Shown piece after piece: positions 1 to 8,526 of a stretch of 64,000 bases of DNA. Both the position numbers and the translations under genes were made by a program. Below the pieces are notes generated by a model. That model worked only from the letters and a program-made list of their open reading frames with translations, searched no databases and was not told the origin of the DNA. The DNA is from Streptomyces sp. f51 (GTDB taxonomy: Bacteria > Actinomycetota > Actinomycetes > Streptomycetales > Streptomycetaceae): positions 6,481,001-6,545,000 of the forward strand of contig NZ_CP149798.1 of NCBI RefSeq assembly GCF_037940415.1. The letters are read 5' to 3'. How positions within the stretch are numbered: position 1 is the stretch's first letter; each line of letters starts with the position of its first letter.

Positions 1-1155
1 GATCGTGCGCAGGAGCGTCGTCTTGCCGGCTCCGTTGCGCCCGATGAGCGCGACCCGTTCGGGCCCGCGGAGATCGAACACCCCGTTCACCCGCGCGCCG
101 TGCTGGAGCTCCAGCCGGTCGAGGGTCAGGACGGTGCGTCCCGGGGGCACGGCCGTGTACGGCAGGTCGACCCGGATCAGATCGTCGTCCCGTACGGCCT
201 CCACCGCCTCGTCGAGACGCTCCTTGGCCTCGCTGAGTCTGCCCTCGTGCAGGAGCCGGTGCTTGCCCGCGGACTCCTGGGCCGAGCGCCTGCGCGCCCC
301 CATGACGATCTTCGGCTCGCGCTTCTGGTCGTTCATCCTCTGCCCGTACCGCTTGCGCCGGGCCAACTTGACCTGGGCGTCGACCAGTTCACGCTTCTGC
401 TTCTTCAGATCGGACTCGGCGACGCGCACCATGCGCTCCGCCGCCTCCTGTTCGGCGGCGAGCGCCTCCTCGTACGCGGAGAAGTTCCCGCCGTACCAGC
501 CGACCTCGCCTGAGTGCAGATCGGCGATCTGGTCGGCCAGGTCGAGGAGTTCACGGTCGTGACTGACCACGACCATGACCCCGGACCAGGACTCCACGGC
601 CGCGTACAGCCGTTGCCGCGCGTACAGGTCGAGGTTGTTGGTGGGTTCGTCGAGCAGCAGGACATCGGGGCGGCGCAGCAGGAGCGCGGCCAGCCGCAGC
701 AGCACGGACTCGCCCCCGGACACCTCGCCGATCGTGCGGTCCAGGTCGATGTGCCCGAGGCCGAGTTCGCCGAGGGTCGCGCGGGCCCGCTCCTCGACGT
801 CCCAGTCGTCCCCGACGACGTCGAAGTGCTCCTCGGACGCGTCGCCCGCCTCGATCGCGTGCAGGGCGGCGCGGACCGCGCGGATGCCGAGAGCCTCGTC
901 GACCCGCAGCGCGGTGTCGAGGGTGACGTTCTGCGGCAGATGGCCGACGTCGCCCGCGACCCGGACGGTGCCGTCGGCCGGGGTGAGTTCTCCGGCGATT
1001 AGTTTCAACAGGGTTGATTTCCCTGATCCGTTGACGCCGACGAGCCCGGTGATACCGGGCCCGAAGGCGACCTGGAGGTCGTCGAAGACCTCCGTGCCGT
1101 CGGGCCAGGCGAAGGACAGGGAGGTACAGGCGACGGACGTGGGATGCGCTGACAT
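1..1155 (-). CDS. ABC-F family ATPase, 3' end outside window
   Basis: Ribosome-associated ABC-F protein with two ABC ATPase domains and no membrane segments. These proteins act on the ribosome, either in antibiotic resistance or as translation factors. The reading frame is open from ATG at 1155 to the window edge (385 codons). The first Walker A is GVNGSGKST at residues 40-48; further on are an SGGES signature and the Walker B LLLLDEPTNN. A charged linker follows (KKQKRELVDAQVKLARRKR region), then a second Walker A, GRNGAGKTT, next to the window edge. The second signature and Walker B lie outside. The upstream gap on the minus strand (1156-1457) is long enough for a leader, as is common for inducible resistance ABC-Fs. 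Resistance versus housekeeping role cannot be decided here. Confidence 0.9.
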   Translation of the reverse strand, partial: MSAHPTSVACTSLSFAWPDGTEVFDDLQVAFGPGITGLVGVNGSGKSTLLKLIAGELTPADGTVRVAGDVGHLPQNVTLDTALRVDEALGIRAVRAALHAIEAGDASEEHFDVVGDDWDVEERARATLGELGLGHIDLDRTIGEVSGGESVLLRLAALLLRRPDVLLLDEPTNNLDLYARQRLYAAVESWSGVMVVVSHDRELLDLADQIADLHSGEVGWYGGNFSAYEEALAAEQEAAERMVRVAESDLKKQKRELVDAQVKLARRKRYGQRMNDQKREPKIVMGARRRSAQESAGKHRLLHEGRLSEAKERLDEAVEAVRDDDLIRVDLPYTAVPPGRTVLTLDRLELQHGARVNGVFDLRGPERVALIGRNGAGKTTLLRTI

Positions 1156-1457
1156 GAGGGCCTCGCGAATGCTGGATGCGGTCGGGGGTACGCGTAGGGG
1201 ACACCGCGAGGCGACGACGATCCGGTTCGGAGGAGAGCGGGAGGAAGGCTCCGTACCAAGGACGGCTCGAACGCCGAGGTCGCACGCTGCGCACACACGG
1301 GGTCCGACAGGACCAGCCGGGTGTGACGCGGTGTCTCAGACCTCAGACGAGCAACGTCCTTCTCCATTCGACGGCAACAGAACCGCTTCACACCGTAAGG
1401 ACGGTCCCGAGGGCTGTCAAAGGATTAACGCGCCCACCGACGAACCGAGGAGACCCC
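1156..1457. other. Divergent intergenic region (about 300 nt)
   Basis: This gap separates the minus-strand ABC-F gene from the plus-strand GPP34 gene and must hold both promoters. On the minus strand a possible leader contains a small hairpin (GGTCC-TGTC-GGACC arms) and a GTCTGAG direct repeat. No convincing terminator/anti-terminator pair was seen. Nothing else recognisable. Confidence 0.4.
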
Positions 1458-2144
1458 GTGCCGAACGGCCCGCTCTCGTTGCCCGCCCGGCTCCACCTCC
1501 TGGCGTGGGACACCACGAAGGGGAGGATCACCGGGTCCACCCACCTCCATCACCTGGTGCGCGCCGGCGCCCTCACCGAGCTCGCCCAGCGCGGGCTGCT
1601 CGTCGACGACGAGGGAATCGTCACCCCCGTCGACGCCGACTCGCGGACGGGTGACGTCGTGCTCGACGGCCTCCTGGAGCTCGTGTCGGAGTCCCGGCCC
1701 CGCGGGTGGAAGCCGTGGGTCACCTGCCGCGCCCGGTACACCCTGGACGCCGTACGCGCCCAGCTCGTCGCCGAGGGATATCTGCGGGCGGAGCGGAAGC
1801 GGGTCCTCGGGCTCTTCCCGTCCGTCGAGTACGAGCTGGACCGGGTGCCCGCGGTCGAGGCCCTGCGCGCCCGGGCACGGGAGGTGCTGGAGGGGCCCGT
1901 GCCCGTCGCCGAGGTCGACGACCGCGACGCGGCCCTCGTCGCGCTGGCCACCGCCGCCGAGCTCCGCACCTTCGCGTCGGCCAGGGAACGCAGGCTCCAC
2001 CGGGTCCGGATCGAAGCACTCGCCGAACGTGGTGGCGCGGCGGCTCCCGCCCTGCGCAAGGTCATCCAGGACGTCCGTACGGCGGTGGTCGTGGCGGCCA
2101 CCACGGCAGCCTCCACGAGCGCGGCGACGACCACGGCGAGCTGA
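1458..2144 (+). CDS. GPP34 (GOLPH3-like) family phosphoprotein
   Basis: 228-aa protein of the GPP34 family, the bacterial relatives of the eukaryotic PI4P-binding Golgi phosphoprotein 3. Streptomycetes carry several copies and their role is unknown. The start is GTG 1458, chosen because GAGGAG lies 5 nt upstream (1447-1452); a longer open frame upstream has no such site. The N-terminus shows the family pattern LPARLHLLAWD, then repeated helices rich in Leu, Ala and Arg. The C-terminus is a run of Val/Ala/Thr (VVVAATTAASTSAATTTAS) that may be an amphipathic or membrane-skimming tail. Cytosolic or peripheral membrane location is inferred. Monocistronic by spacing. Confidence 0.8.
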   Translation: MPNGPLSLPARLHLLAWDTTKGRITGSTHLHHLVRAGALTELAQRGLLVDDEGIVTPVDADSRTGDVVLDGLLELVSESRPRGWKPWVTCRARYTLDAVRAQLVAEGYLRAERKRVLGLFPSVEYELDRVPAVEALRARAREVLEGPVPVAEVDDRDAALVALATAAELRTFASARERRLHRVRIEALAERGGAAAPALRKVIQDVRTAVVVAATTAASTSAATTTAS

Positions 2145-2304
2145 GACCGGGCGCGCGGCGGCCCCGCGGTGAGCCGGCTCCCGCCACGGTGAACGGGGGC
2201 GGCCGGCACGTACGTCCGGCAGGCATGTCCCTCGCCCGCATGCCGCACGTCCATGTCGGTTTCCTGCCAGCGGGTCGCGCGCCGGCCGTGCTTGGCTTGG
2301 CCGC

Positions 2305-3141
2305 ATGACCGACACCGAGCAGCTCCGCGCCTCCGCCCTCGCCTTCCGTGACCTGCACGTACCGGGCCGTCCCCTCGTCCTGGCCAACGCCTGGGACGCG
2401 GTGAGCGCGCGGATCGTCGAGGAGGAGGGCGCCGCCGCGCTGGCGACGACGAGCGCGGGCCTCGCCTGGGCCCTGGGCGCCGCGGACGGGGACCGGCTGG
2501 ACAGGGACGATGCGCTCGCGGCCGTCGCGCGGATCACCGCCGTGGTCCGGGTGCCGGTGAGCGCGGACATCGAGAGCGGGTACGCGTCCGAGGCCGAGGG
2601 CGTGGGGGACACCGTCCGCGCGGTGCTCGCGGCGGGCGCGGTGGGCGTCAACATCGAGGACGCCCTCTACGGGGAGGGGGCCGGGCCGCTGCGCCCGGTG
2701 GCGGAGCAGGCGGAGCGCGTCGCCGTGGCCCGCGCGGCCGCGGACGCGGCGGAGGTGCCGCTGTTCGTCAACGCCCGCGTCGACACGTTCCTGCGGGGCG
2801 CGGGCGGGCTGGGGGAGACCCTGGAGAGGGCCGCCGCGTTTCTGGCCGCGGGCGCCGACGGAGTGTTCGTGCCCGGAACCACCGATCCGGCGACCGTGAA
2901 GGCGCTCGTCGAGGGCATCGACGGACCCCTGAACATCCTGGTGGGCCCCGGAGCACCGTCCGTGGCCGAGCTGGCCGCGCTCGGCGTGGCCCGGATCAGC
3001 GCGGGTTCGAGCATGGCGGCGGCCGCGCACGGCCTGGTCCGGCGTGCCGCGCGGGAGCTGCTGGGCACGGGGACCTACGAAAACCTGACGGGCGGGTTCG
3101 ACTACGCCGGTCTCAACGCCCTGATGGGGCGCGCCGGCTGA
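2305..3141 (+). CDS. Isocitrate lyase/PEP mutase family protein
   Basis: 278-aa TIM-barrel enzyme of the ICL/PEPM (oxaloacetate decarboxylase-like) superfamily. Visible features: the N-terminal LANAWDAVSARIVEEEG, SADIESGYASEAEGV (acidic metal ligands), GVNIEDALYGEG, VNARVDTFLRG and the closing FVPGTTD. These match the metal-dependent C-C or P-C cleaving group. The Lys-Lys-Cys-Gly-His motif of true isocitrate lyases is absent, so the substrate is not set by sequence; a 2-methylisocitrate-lyase-like or phosphonate-related reaction is possible. ATG 2305 has no Shine-Dalgarno sequence and may be read leaderless. Confidence 0.8.
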   Translation: MTDTEQLRASALAFRDLHVPGRPLVLANAWDAVSARIVEEEGAAALATTSAGLAWALGAADGDRLDRDDALAAVARITAVVRVPVSADIESGYASEAEGVGDTVRAVLAAGAVGVNIEDALYGEGAGPLRPVAEQAERVAVARAAADAAEVPLFVNARVDTFLRGAGGLGETLERAAAFLAAGADGVFVPGTTDPATVKALVEGIDGPLNILVGPGAPSVAELAALGVARISAGSSMAAAAHGLVRRAARELLGTGTYENLTGGFDYAGLNALMGRAG

Positions 3142-3157
3142 CCCGGCCGGAGCCGCT

Positions 3158-3574
3158 TCAGCGGGTGCCCCGCATGAGCTCCGCCAGATCGTGGTCCAGG
3201 TCCACCTGGAGGTGCTCGAGACCGACCGGCACCAGGTCGGTGGTCTGCTGGAGGAAGTTCCGCACCTCTCCCGAGCGCACATGGACCACGGCGGTGCCCT
3301 CGGGGGCGTGGAATTCAAGCACGGTGCGGTCGAAGCCGTACGGCCGCACCCGCACGTCGCCGTGCCCCACCGCGTCCTCCAGCCCCGACACGAGCAGTTC
3401 GCGGGCGAAGGTCCAGCAGACCTCGACGCCTTCGAGCGTGGCGGGGGCGGGGAAGGTCATGCGGACGGCGAACGGATCGGTCCGGTCGTAGTGGAGCGTG
3501 GCCGGAATGCTCGGCATCCGCGGCGCGGCGGCGACGAGGCGGGCCTCTACGGGCTGCTCGATGACGGTGGACAA
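3158..3574 (-). CDS. ssgD: SsgA-like sporulation/cell division protein, probably SsgD
   Basis: 138-aa SALP protein. SsgA-like proteins exist only in sporulating actinomycetes and guide septum placement, peptidoglycan synthesis and autolysis during sporulation; SsgD has been linked to lateral-wall integrity. The sequence has the family core: LHYDRTDPFAVRMTF, CWTFARELL, GHGDVRVRP, LEFHAPEGTAVVHVRS, and a C-terminal FLQQTTDLVPVG. The start is TTG 3574, preceded by AAGGGAG about 8 nt upstream. The open frame extends further, but that part lacks family similarity and a ribosome site. The ssgD symbol rests on the N-terminal sequence and on remembered gene order, so the subfamily is less certain than the family. 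Confidence 0.82.
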   Translation of the reverse strand: MSTVIEQPVEARLVAAAPRMPSIPATLHYDRTDPFAVRMTFPAPATLEGVEVCWTFARELLVSGLEDAVGHGDVRVRPYGFDRTVLEFHAPEGTAVVHVRSGEVRNFLQQTTDLVPVGLEHLQVDLDHDLAELMRGTR

Positions 3575-3871
3575 CGCCTTGCTCCCTTGTGACGGCTGGA
3601 CGAACTCCGGGCGGATGAAGCCGGTCAATTGAAGAGACGGAAGAACGACCCGGCGCGTGCACCTCTGACCCGAGTGACCTCTGTCACCGAGGTCATGCAC
3701 CGGGAGATCCACTTTCTCCGATCGTGGTGATCCCTTTCCGTTCCGCACTCGCCCGACACCGACGAAGACACCCGGGCGGCCCCTGAGGTTCCCTGCGACC
3801 GCGATATGGACGCCATCGGGGGACGGAGGCCTTCTGGACGCCGCCGGGGCAGTGCACTAGCTTCGCCCGCC

Positions 3872-4978
3872 ATGAGGGGCTTGGGGAAGACGAGACGCAA
3901 GAGCCGGACGATCGGAGTGGGACCGGCGACGGCCGCACTCGCCGCGGCGCTGGTGGTGGCGGCGCCCGCCGCGGCGGTGCCGCAGCACGCGCACGACACC
4001 GCACGGACCCCGCACTGGGCGCTCAAGGACAGCGGCACGGACGCCCGCTTCCGCGGTCTGTCGGCCGTCAGCAGGGACACCGCCTGGGTGGCGGGATCCA
4101 AGGGCACGGTGCTGCGCACCACCGACGGCGGCGCGGTCTGGCGGAACGTGTCGCCGCCCGGGGCGGCGGACCTGGAGTTCCGCGACATCGAGGCGTTCGA
4201 CGCACGGCGGGCCGTGGTCCTGGCCATCGGTGAGGGCGAGGCGTCCCGTGTCTACCGCACCGAGGACGGCGGCACCACCTGGACCGAGTCCTTCCGGAAC
4301 ACCGACGCCAGGGCCTTCTACGACTGCCTCACCTTCCTCGACCGGCGGCACGGGCTGGCGATGAGCGATCCGGTGGACGGCAGGTTCCGCATCCTGTCGA
4401 CCAGCGACGGCGGCCGCACCTGGAAGGTGCTGCCGGGCGAGGGGATGCCCGCCGCGGAGGACGGCGAGGCCGGCTTCGCCGCGAGCGGGCAGTGTCTGGT
4501 CGGTTCGGGGCCCCGTGACGTGTGGCTGGCCACGGGCGGAGGCGCACGCGCGCGCGTGCTGCACTCCGCTGACCGCGGGCTGACCTGGACCGCCGCCGAC
4601 ACGCCCGTGCCGGCCGGGGATCCGGCACGCGGTGTCTTCGCCCTCGCCTTCCGCGACCGCGTCCACGGCATCGCGGTCGGCGGCGACTACCGCGCCGACC
4701 AGGCCTCACCGCGGGCCGCGGCGGTCACCCCCGACGGCGGCCGTACCTGGACCACAGCGGACCGGCCCCCGCCCGCCTACCGCTCCGGAGTCACCTGGCT
4801 CCCGCACAGCCGCACCGCCGCCCTCGCGGTCGGCCCCACCGGCACCGACCTGACCACCGACGGCGGCCGCACCTGGCGCACCCTCGACACCGGCTCTTAC
4901 GACACCGTGGACTGCACCCCGGACCTGGGCTGCTGGGCATCGGGCGAGAAGGGCAGGATCGCCCGGCTGGAGCGCTGA
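3872..4978 (+). CDS. Secreted beta-propeller protein (YCF48/sialidase-like)
   Basis: 368-aa exported protein. Residues 1 to about 36 form a signal peptide: a basic start (MRGLGKTRRKSR), an Ala/Val-rich core, then AAAVPQ. The rest is built of repeated blades with the signature DGG.TW (TTDGGAVWRN, TEDGGTTWTE, TSDGGRTWKV, TPDGGRTWTT, TTDGGRTWRT), typical of the YCF48/HCF136 and BNR-repeat propellers. Blade spacing suggests a 6-7 bladed fold. Enzymatic residues of sialidases are not evident, so a binding or scaffold role is likelier. The start ATG 3872 lies 8 nt after TAGCTT (3858-3863) with no ribosome site, which suggests a leaderless message. Confidence 0.8.
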   Translation: MRGLGKTRRKSRTIGVGPATAALAAALVVAAPAAAVPQHAHDTARTPHWALKDSGTDARFRGLSAVSRDTAWVAGSKGTVLRTTDGGAVWRNVSPPGAADLEFRDIEAFDARRAVVLAIGEGEASRVYRTEDGGTTWTESFRNTDARAFYDCLTFLDRRHGLAMSDPVDGRFRILSTSDGGRTWKVLPGEGMPAAEDGEAGFAASGQCLVGSGPRDVWLATGGGARARVLHSADRGLTWTAADTPVPAGDPARGVFALAFRDRVHGIAVGGDYRADQASPRAAAVTPDGGRTWTTADRPPPAYRSGVTWLPHSRTAALAVGPTGTDLTTDGGRTWRTLDTGSYDTVDCTPDLGCWASGEKGRIARLER

Positions 4979-5150
4979 GGGGCGGGAGGGTTCCCGGCCG
5001 GGGGACTCGGGGTCCTCGGGTCCCCGGCCCCTCGGGTCCCGGCCCCCGGCCCCCGGTCCCTCGGGTCCCGGCCCCCGGGGTCCGGGGTCCGGGGTCCGGC
5101 GGGGTCCGACGGGGTCCGGGTCCCTGGGGTTCCCGGGTTCCCCGGGTTCC
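4979..5150. repeat. Low-complexity GC repeat with probable bidirectional terminator
   Basis: The gap between two convergent genes is made of degenerate GGTCCCGG / GGGGTCCGG iterations. Its left part can fold into a near-perfect hairpin (GGCCGGGGGAC at 4996-5006 against GTCCCCGGCC ending at 5029), which would serve as a two-way terminator. The rest looks like slippage-expanded simple sequence. Confidence 0.6.
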
Positions 5151-5447
5151 TCAGTCGAGGGTCTCGCGGTAGCGTTCCAGGCCCGGTGCCGTCTTCGTCG
5201 CCACGAACTCCGTGACGCGGTACGCGCACACGCCCGCGGTGACGAACGGGTCGCCCGCGGCGATCTCCTCGATCCGCGCCCGGTCGTCCGCGACGGCCAG
5301 GATCACGCCTCCCTCGCGGGGGTTCTTGCGCCCCGAGGCGAGGAAGGTCCCGGCCGCGTACTGCTCGTCCAGCCAGGCGACATGGGCCTCCAGGACGGCG
5401 TCGACGGCTTCGAGCGGCGCGGTGTAGGACAGCTCCAGTACGAACAT
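5151..5447 (-). CDS. YciI family protein
   Basis: 98-aa small alpha/beta-barrel protein of the YciI/YCII family (ferredoxin-like fold, dimeric; catalytic role mostly unknown). Family marks: N-terminal FVLELSY, a conserved H-D pair in LEAHVAWLDEQYAAG, FLASGRKNPREGG, and GDPFVTAGVCAYRVTEF. The upstream part of the open frame is rejected because ATG 5447 lies 7 nt behind TAGGCT (minus strand, 5455-5460) without a ribosome site, the leaderless pattern. It is divergent from nfi. Confidence 0.8.
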   Translation of the reverse strand: MFVLELSYTAPLEAVDAVLEAHVAWLDEQYAAGTFLASGRKNPREGGVILAVADDRARIEEIAAGDPFVTAGVCAYRVTEFVATKTAPGLERYRETLD

Positions 5448-5650
5448 GATCGCGAGCCTACCCCCGCGCCGCCCACCTGCCGTGCCCGGCCGCTGCGTGA
5501 CCGCTCTCCACCAAGAGCCGTGCACCCGGGCCGGGTTGGGCGGTCCTTGGAGCCGGTGCGGCACGAACTCCGAGGGCCCGAGACGACTTCGCCGGGCGGA
5601 CCGCCCCAGCCGGTCCCGGGCGAGGCTCGCCCCGTAGGCTCGTTCCCATC

Positions 5651-6340
5651 ATGACGACCGTGAGGATTCCCGCGGGCTGGCCCGCCACCGAGGAACAAGC
5701 CCGCGCCGTACAGGACGAGTTGCGCGAGCGGGTGGTGCTCGACGAGCCCGGTCCGCCGCCCGGTGCCGGCCGGGTGACGGGCGTCGACGTCGCCTACGAC
5801 GACGAGCGGGACGTCGTCGTCGCGGCGGCCGTCGTCCTCGACGCGGTGACCCACGAGGTCGTCGCGGAGGCCACCGCCGTCGGCCGGGTCTCCTTCCCGT
5901 ACGTCCCCGGACTGCTCGCCTTCCGCGAGATCCCGACCGTCCTGGCCGCGCTGGACAACCTGCCCTGCCCGCCCGGCCTGGTCGTCTGCGACGGGTACGG
6001 ACGCGCCCACCCGCGCCGCTTCGGCCTCGCCAGTCACCTCGGCGTCCTCACCGGATTCCCCACGATCGGGGTCGCCAAGAACCCGTTCACCTTCTCCTAC
6101 GAGGAGCCGGGCGTCCCGCGCGGCAGCGCCTCACCGCTGCTCGCGGGCAGCGAGGAAGTGGGCCGCGCGCTGCGCACCCAGGACGGGATCAAGCCCGTGT
6201 TCGTGTCCGTCGGCCACCGCGTGGACCTCGACAACGCCTGCGCCCACACCCTGGCCCTCACCCCGAAGTACCGCCTGCCGGAGTCGACCCGCCGCGCGGA
6301 CTCCCTGTGCAGAACCGCTCTGCGCGAGGCGACCGCCTGA
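5651..6340 (+). CDS. nfi: Endonuclease V (deoxyinosine 3' endonuclease)
   Basis: 229 aa, the normal length. Endonuclease V nicks DNA or RNA at the second bond 3' of inosine and starts repair of deaminated adenine. Visible active-site blocks are GVDVAYDD (first catalytic Asp), SFPYVPGLLAFREIP (catalytic Glu), VVCDGYGRAHPRRFGLASHLG (second Asp, equivalent to the family D-G-x-G) and TIGVAKN (conserved Lys). The wedge and C-terminal domains look complete. The start ATG 5651 follows TAGGCT (5635-5640) by 10 nt with no Shine-Dalgarno sequence, so leaderless or near-leaderless expression is likely. Confidence 0.92.
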   Translation: MTTVRIPAGWPATEEQARAVQDELRERVVLDEPGPPPGAGRVTGVDVAYDDERDVVVAAAVVLDAVTHEVVAEATAVGRVSFPYVPGLLAFREIPTVLAALDNLPCPPGLVVCDGYGRAHPRRFGLASHLGVLTGFPTIGVAKNPFTFSYEEPGVPRGSASPLLAGSEEVGRALRTQDGIKPVFVSVGHRVDLDNACAHTLALTPKYRLPESTRRADSLCRTALREATA

Positions 6341-6467
6341 TTCCGCCCGCCCGCCTGCGCGCGAAGCCGGCTCCGTCCGGGCCAGCGGCCCGGCTCGCGC
6401 GCCTGAGTACGGCTTCTGAGTACCCGTACGGATGTACGGCCGCGCCACGGCCGCGAGGCTGGTCCGT

Positions 6468-6614
6468 ATGACGACGAACCGAACCCCGCATCCCTCCGAC
6501 GAACCCGCCCGGTCCGCCGGACGCGCGGTGACGACCGCGCTGCTCCTCGCGGTCTCGGCCGGCCTCGCCTGGACGGGCGGGATGATCTACACGGTGATCG
6601 TCTGGGCGTCGTGA
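6468..6614 (+). CDS. Small single-pass membrane protein
   Basis: 48-aa ORF starting at ATG 6468. The first 20 residues are polar and basic (TTNRTPHPSDEPARS), followed by one hydrophobic segment (TALLLAVSAGLAWTGGMIYTVIVW) ending the protein. This is the shape of small Streptomyces membrane peptides of unknown role. No ribosome site is evident; an in-frame ATG at 6432 is less likely because it would add an arginine-rich stretch. It lies between nfi and the convergent reductase-like gene. Confidence 0.6.
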   Translation: MTTNRTPHPSDEPARSAGRAVTTALLLAVSAGLAWTGGMIYTVIVWAS

Positions 6615-6662
6615 GGACCGAGCGGCCCCCACGCACGCGCCGCACCGCCCCGGTCCAGGTCC

Positions 6663-7835
6663 CTAACGCACCGCCGCCACCCGGAAGGTGATCCCCGCCG
6701 CGACGAGCCGTTCGAGGAGCGCGTCGCCCATCGCCACCACGGGCGTGACCTGCCCGGCGGTCTTCGGCAGGTCGTCGAGGGCCAGGGACAGGGCGGACTC
6801 CGCCAGCATCTTCGCGGTCTCGCCGTAGCCGGGGTCGCCGCCCGAGACCTCGGTGTACACGCGCCGGCCGCCGCCCTCACCCACGAAACGCACCGAGAAC
6901 CAGCTCTTCGCGCGGAGTTCGGCGCTCGGCCCGTCGCCCGGCCTGATCCGGCCGGACAGCCAGCGGCGCGCGGGCGGCAGCTGGGCGGCGGCGAACAGCG
7001 CGCTCACCCCGGCGACTCCGCCGAGGGCGACGGGCAGGCTCTCGACGGCGGCGTAGTGGCGGTAGCGGAAGTCAGGACCGTAGCGCGCCAGGGCGCGCGC
7101 CGAGCGCTGCACCACCTGGGCGTCGATCGTCGGCAGCGGCAGCGCCCATGCCCCGACCTCCTTGGCGAACCGCGGCGCGCCCAGCGGAGCCGTCACCCGC
7201 CGCTCCATCAGGCGCGGTTCGTGATAGCGCCGCTCCCGCGCGGCGGCGAGCATGTGCCGCCCGCGCGCGAACTGGTTGAGGGCGGAGGCGAACGTGCCGC
7301 CGGAGAACATCGCCCGGGAGCGCACGAAGCCCTCCACGCGCAGCGGCACGTCCTCGGGGAGCTGCTTGACGGTGAAATAGGCGCCCAGGTCGTGCGGCAC
7401 GGAGTCGAAGCCGCAGGCGTGCACGAGCCGCGCGCCCGTCTCCCGCGCGCGCGTGTCGTGCCGGACGTACATCAGGTCCACGAACTCGGGCTCGCCGGTC
7501 AGGTCGAGATAGTCGGTCCCGGCGTCCGCGCACGCGGCCACCAGTTCCTCGCCGTAGGTGATGTACGGCCCCACGGTCGAGGCGACCACGCGCGCCTGCC
7601 GGGCGAGCTCACGCACCGACTGCGGGTCCGTGACGTCCGCCCGCAGTACCCCGGGTGCGCCGCCCAGCCGCTCGCGCAGCCGTTCCAGCTTCCCGGCGTC
7701 CCGCCCGGCGACCGCCCACCGCAGTCCCTCGGGCGCGTGGGCGGCCAGATACTCCGCGGTGAGCTCCCCGACGAAACCCGTGGCTCCGAAGAGCACGATG
7801 TCGTACGCGCGGTCCGGCTCGTTAAGCCTGCTCAT
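6663..7835 (-). CDS. Saccharopine dehydrogenase-like trans-acting enoyl reductase family protein
   Basis: 390-aa NAD(P)-binding protein. Residues about 10-40 form a Rossmann fold (YDIVLFGATGFVGELTAEYL). WAVAGRDAGKLERL follows, then VASTVGPYITYGEELVAACADAGTDYLDLTGE, the signature block of the saccharopine-dehydrogenase-like/trans-acting enoyl reductase family (Mycobacterium Rv2953-type). In mycobacteria such enzymes reduce phenolic lipid intermediates; here the substrate is unknown. GFDSVPHDLGAYF is also characteristic. The start is ATG 7835; the frame stays open upstream, but that part overlaps the divergent YjbR gene and lacks family sequence. Confidence 0.82.
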   Translation of the reverse strand: MSRLNEPDRAYDIVLFGATGFVGELTAEYLAAHAPEGLRWAVAGRDAGKLERLRERLGGAPGVLRADVTDPQSVRELARQARVVASTVGPYITYGEELVAACADAGTDYLDLTGEPEFVDLMYVRHDTRARETGARLVHACGFDSVPHDLGAYFTVKQLPEDVPLRVEGFVRSRAMFSGGTFASALNQFARGRHMLAAARERRYHEPRLMERRVTAPLGAPRFAKEVGAWALPLPTIDAQVVQRSARALARYGPDFRYRHYAAVESLPVALGGVAGVSALFAAAQLPPARRWLSGRIRPGDGPSAELRAKSWFSVRFVGEGGGRRVYTEVSGGDPGYGETAKMLAESALSLALDDLPKTAGQVTPVVAMGDALLERLVAAGITFRVAAVR

Positions 7836-7976
7836 GACACCCTCCACCACTGTGGGCTGCGCTCGAACGCGCGGTCCGCGCCACGTCGTGCGCGAAGCGC
7901 CGTTGTCGGTGGCTGAGGCTAGCGTGAGGTACGAACAGTCGGACGACGAGGTCGCACGAACAGGCCGGAGGCAGCC

Positions 7977-8357
7977 GTGGCCGTGTCGCAAAACGCGCTG
8001 AAAAAGTGGCAGAAGGTGCGGGAATGCGCGCTCGGCCTGCCCGGCGCCGCCGAGGAGTTCCCCTGGGGCGAGACCGTCGCGAAGGTCAACAAGAAGGTCT
8101 TCGTCTTCCTCGGCCTCGACGACGGCAGTCACCCGATGGGCGTCACCGTGAAGCTCACGGACGAGGCGGCCCACGCCCACGCGCTCACCTCGCCGGGCGC
8201 GGAGCCCGCCGGATACGGCCTGGGCAGGGCCGGCTGGGTGCGGATACCCCTGGAGGAGCAAGGCGCCCCGACGGCGGAGCTGCTGTGCGACTGGGTCGAG
8301 GAGAGCTATCGCGTCATAGCCCCCAAACGGCTGATCGCGGAGCTGGACAGGCGCTGA
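7977..8357 (+). CDS. MmcQ/YjbR family DNA-binding-fold protein
   Basis: 126-aa protein of the MmcQ/YjbR family (CyaY-like alpha/beta fold), often annotated as DNA-binding although a function is rarely proven. Family marks: ALGLPGAAEEFPWGETVAKVNKKVFVFLG, a central VTVKLTDEAA, GYGLGRAGWVRIPLE and a C-terminal WVEESYRVIAPKRLIAEL. The start is GTG 7977; GTG 7983 two codons later is an alternative. Divergent from the reductase-like gene. Confidence 0.8.
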   Translation: MAVSQNALKKWQKVRECALGLPGAAEEFPWGETVAKVNKKVFVFLGLDDGSHPMGVTVKLTDEAAHAHALTSPGAEPAGYGLGRAGWVRIPLEEQGAPTAELLCDWVEESYRVIAPKRLIAELDRR

Positions 8358-8430
8358 CCGGGGAGCTGGACGCGCGCTGGTCGCTGAGCCGGCCGCGGGC
8401 CGACCGAGGCTGTTCCCGGTGTCGGGAATT

Positions 8431-8453
8431 TAACTAAGCGCTTGCTCGTTAGG
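8431..8453. promoter_or_regulatory. TetR-type imperfect palindrome ahead of the beta-oxidation operon
   Basis: TAAC-t-A ... T-c-GTTA outer arms surround a central AAGCGCTT self-complementary core. Size and AAGCGCTTGCT composition resemble operators of TetR-family acyl-CoA-responsive regulators in actinobacteria. No TetR gene is nearby, so the regulator would act from elsewhere. Confidence 0.45.
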
Positions 8454-8485
8454 GGCTTGCCCGGAGTGGAACACGTTCTTAACAT

Positions 8486-8504
8486 CACTGATGTCACATC
8501 AGTG
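8486..8504. promoter_or_regulatory. Perfect 19-bp palindrome in the acyl-CoA operon promoter
   Basis: CACTGATGT-C-ACATCAGTG, nine perfect base pairs with a 1-nt centre, ends 22 nt before the CoA-transferase start. Length and place fit an operator, most plausibly of the MerR protein encoded at the other end of the cluster. A related 17-bp element lies in that regulator's own upstream region (15197-15213). Confidence 0.6.
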
Positions 8505-8526
8505 GTGTCACAGTGCTGGGGGCTGG

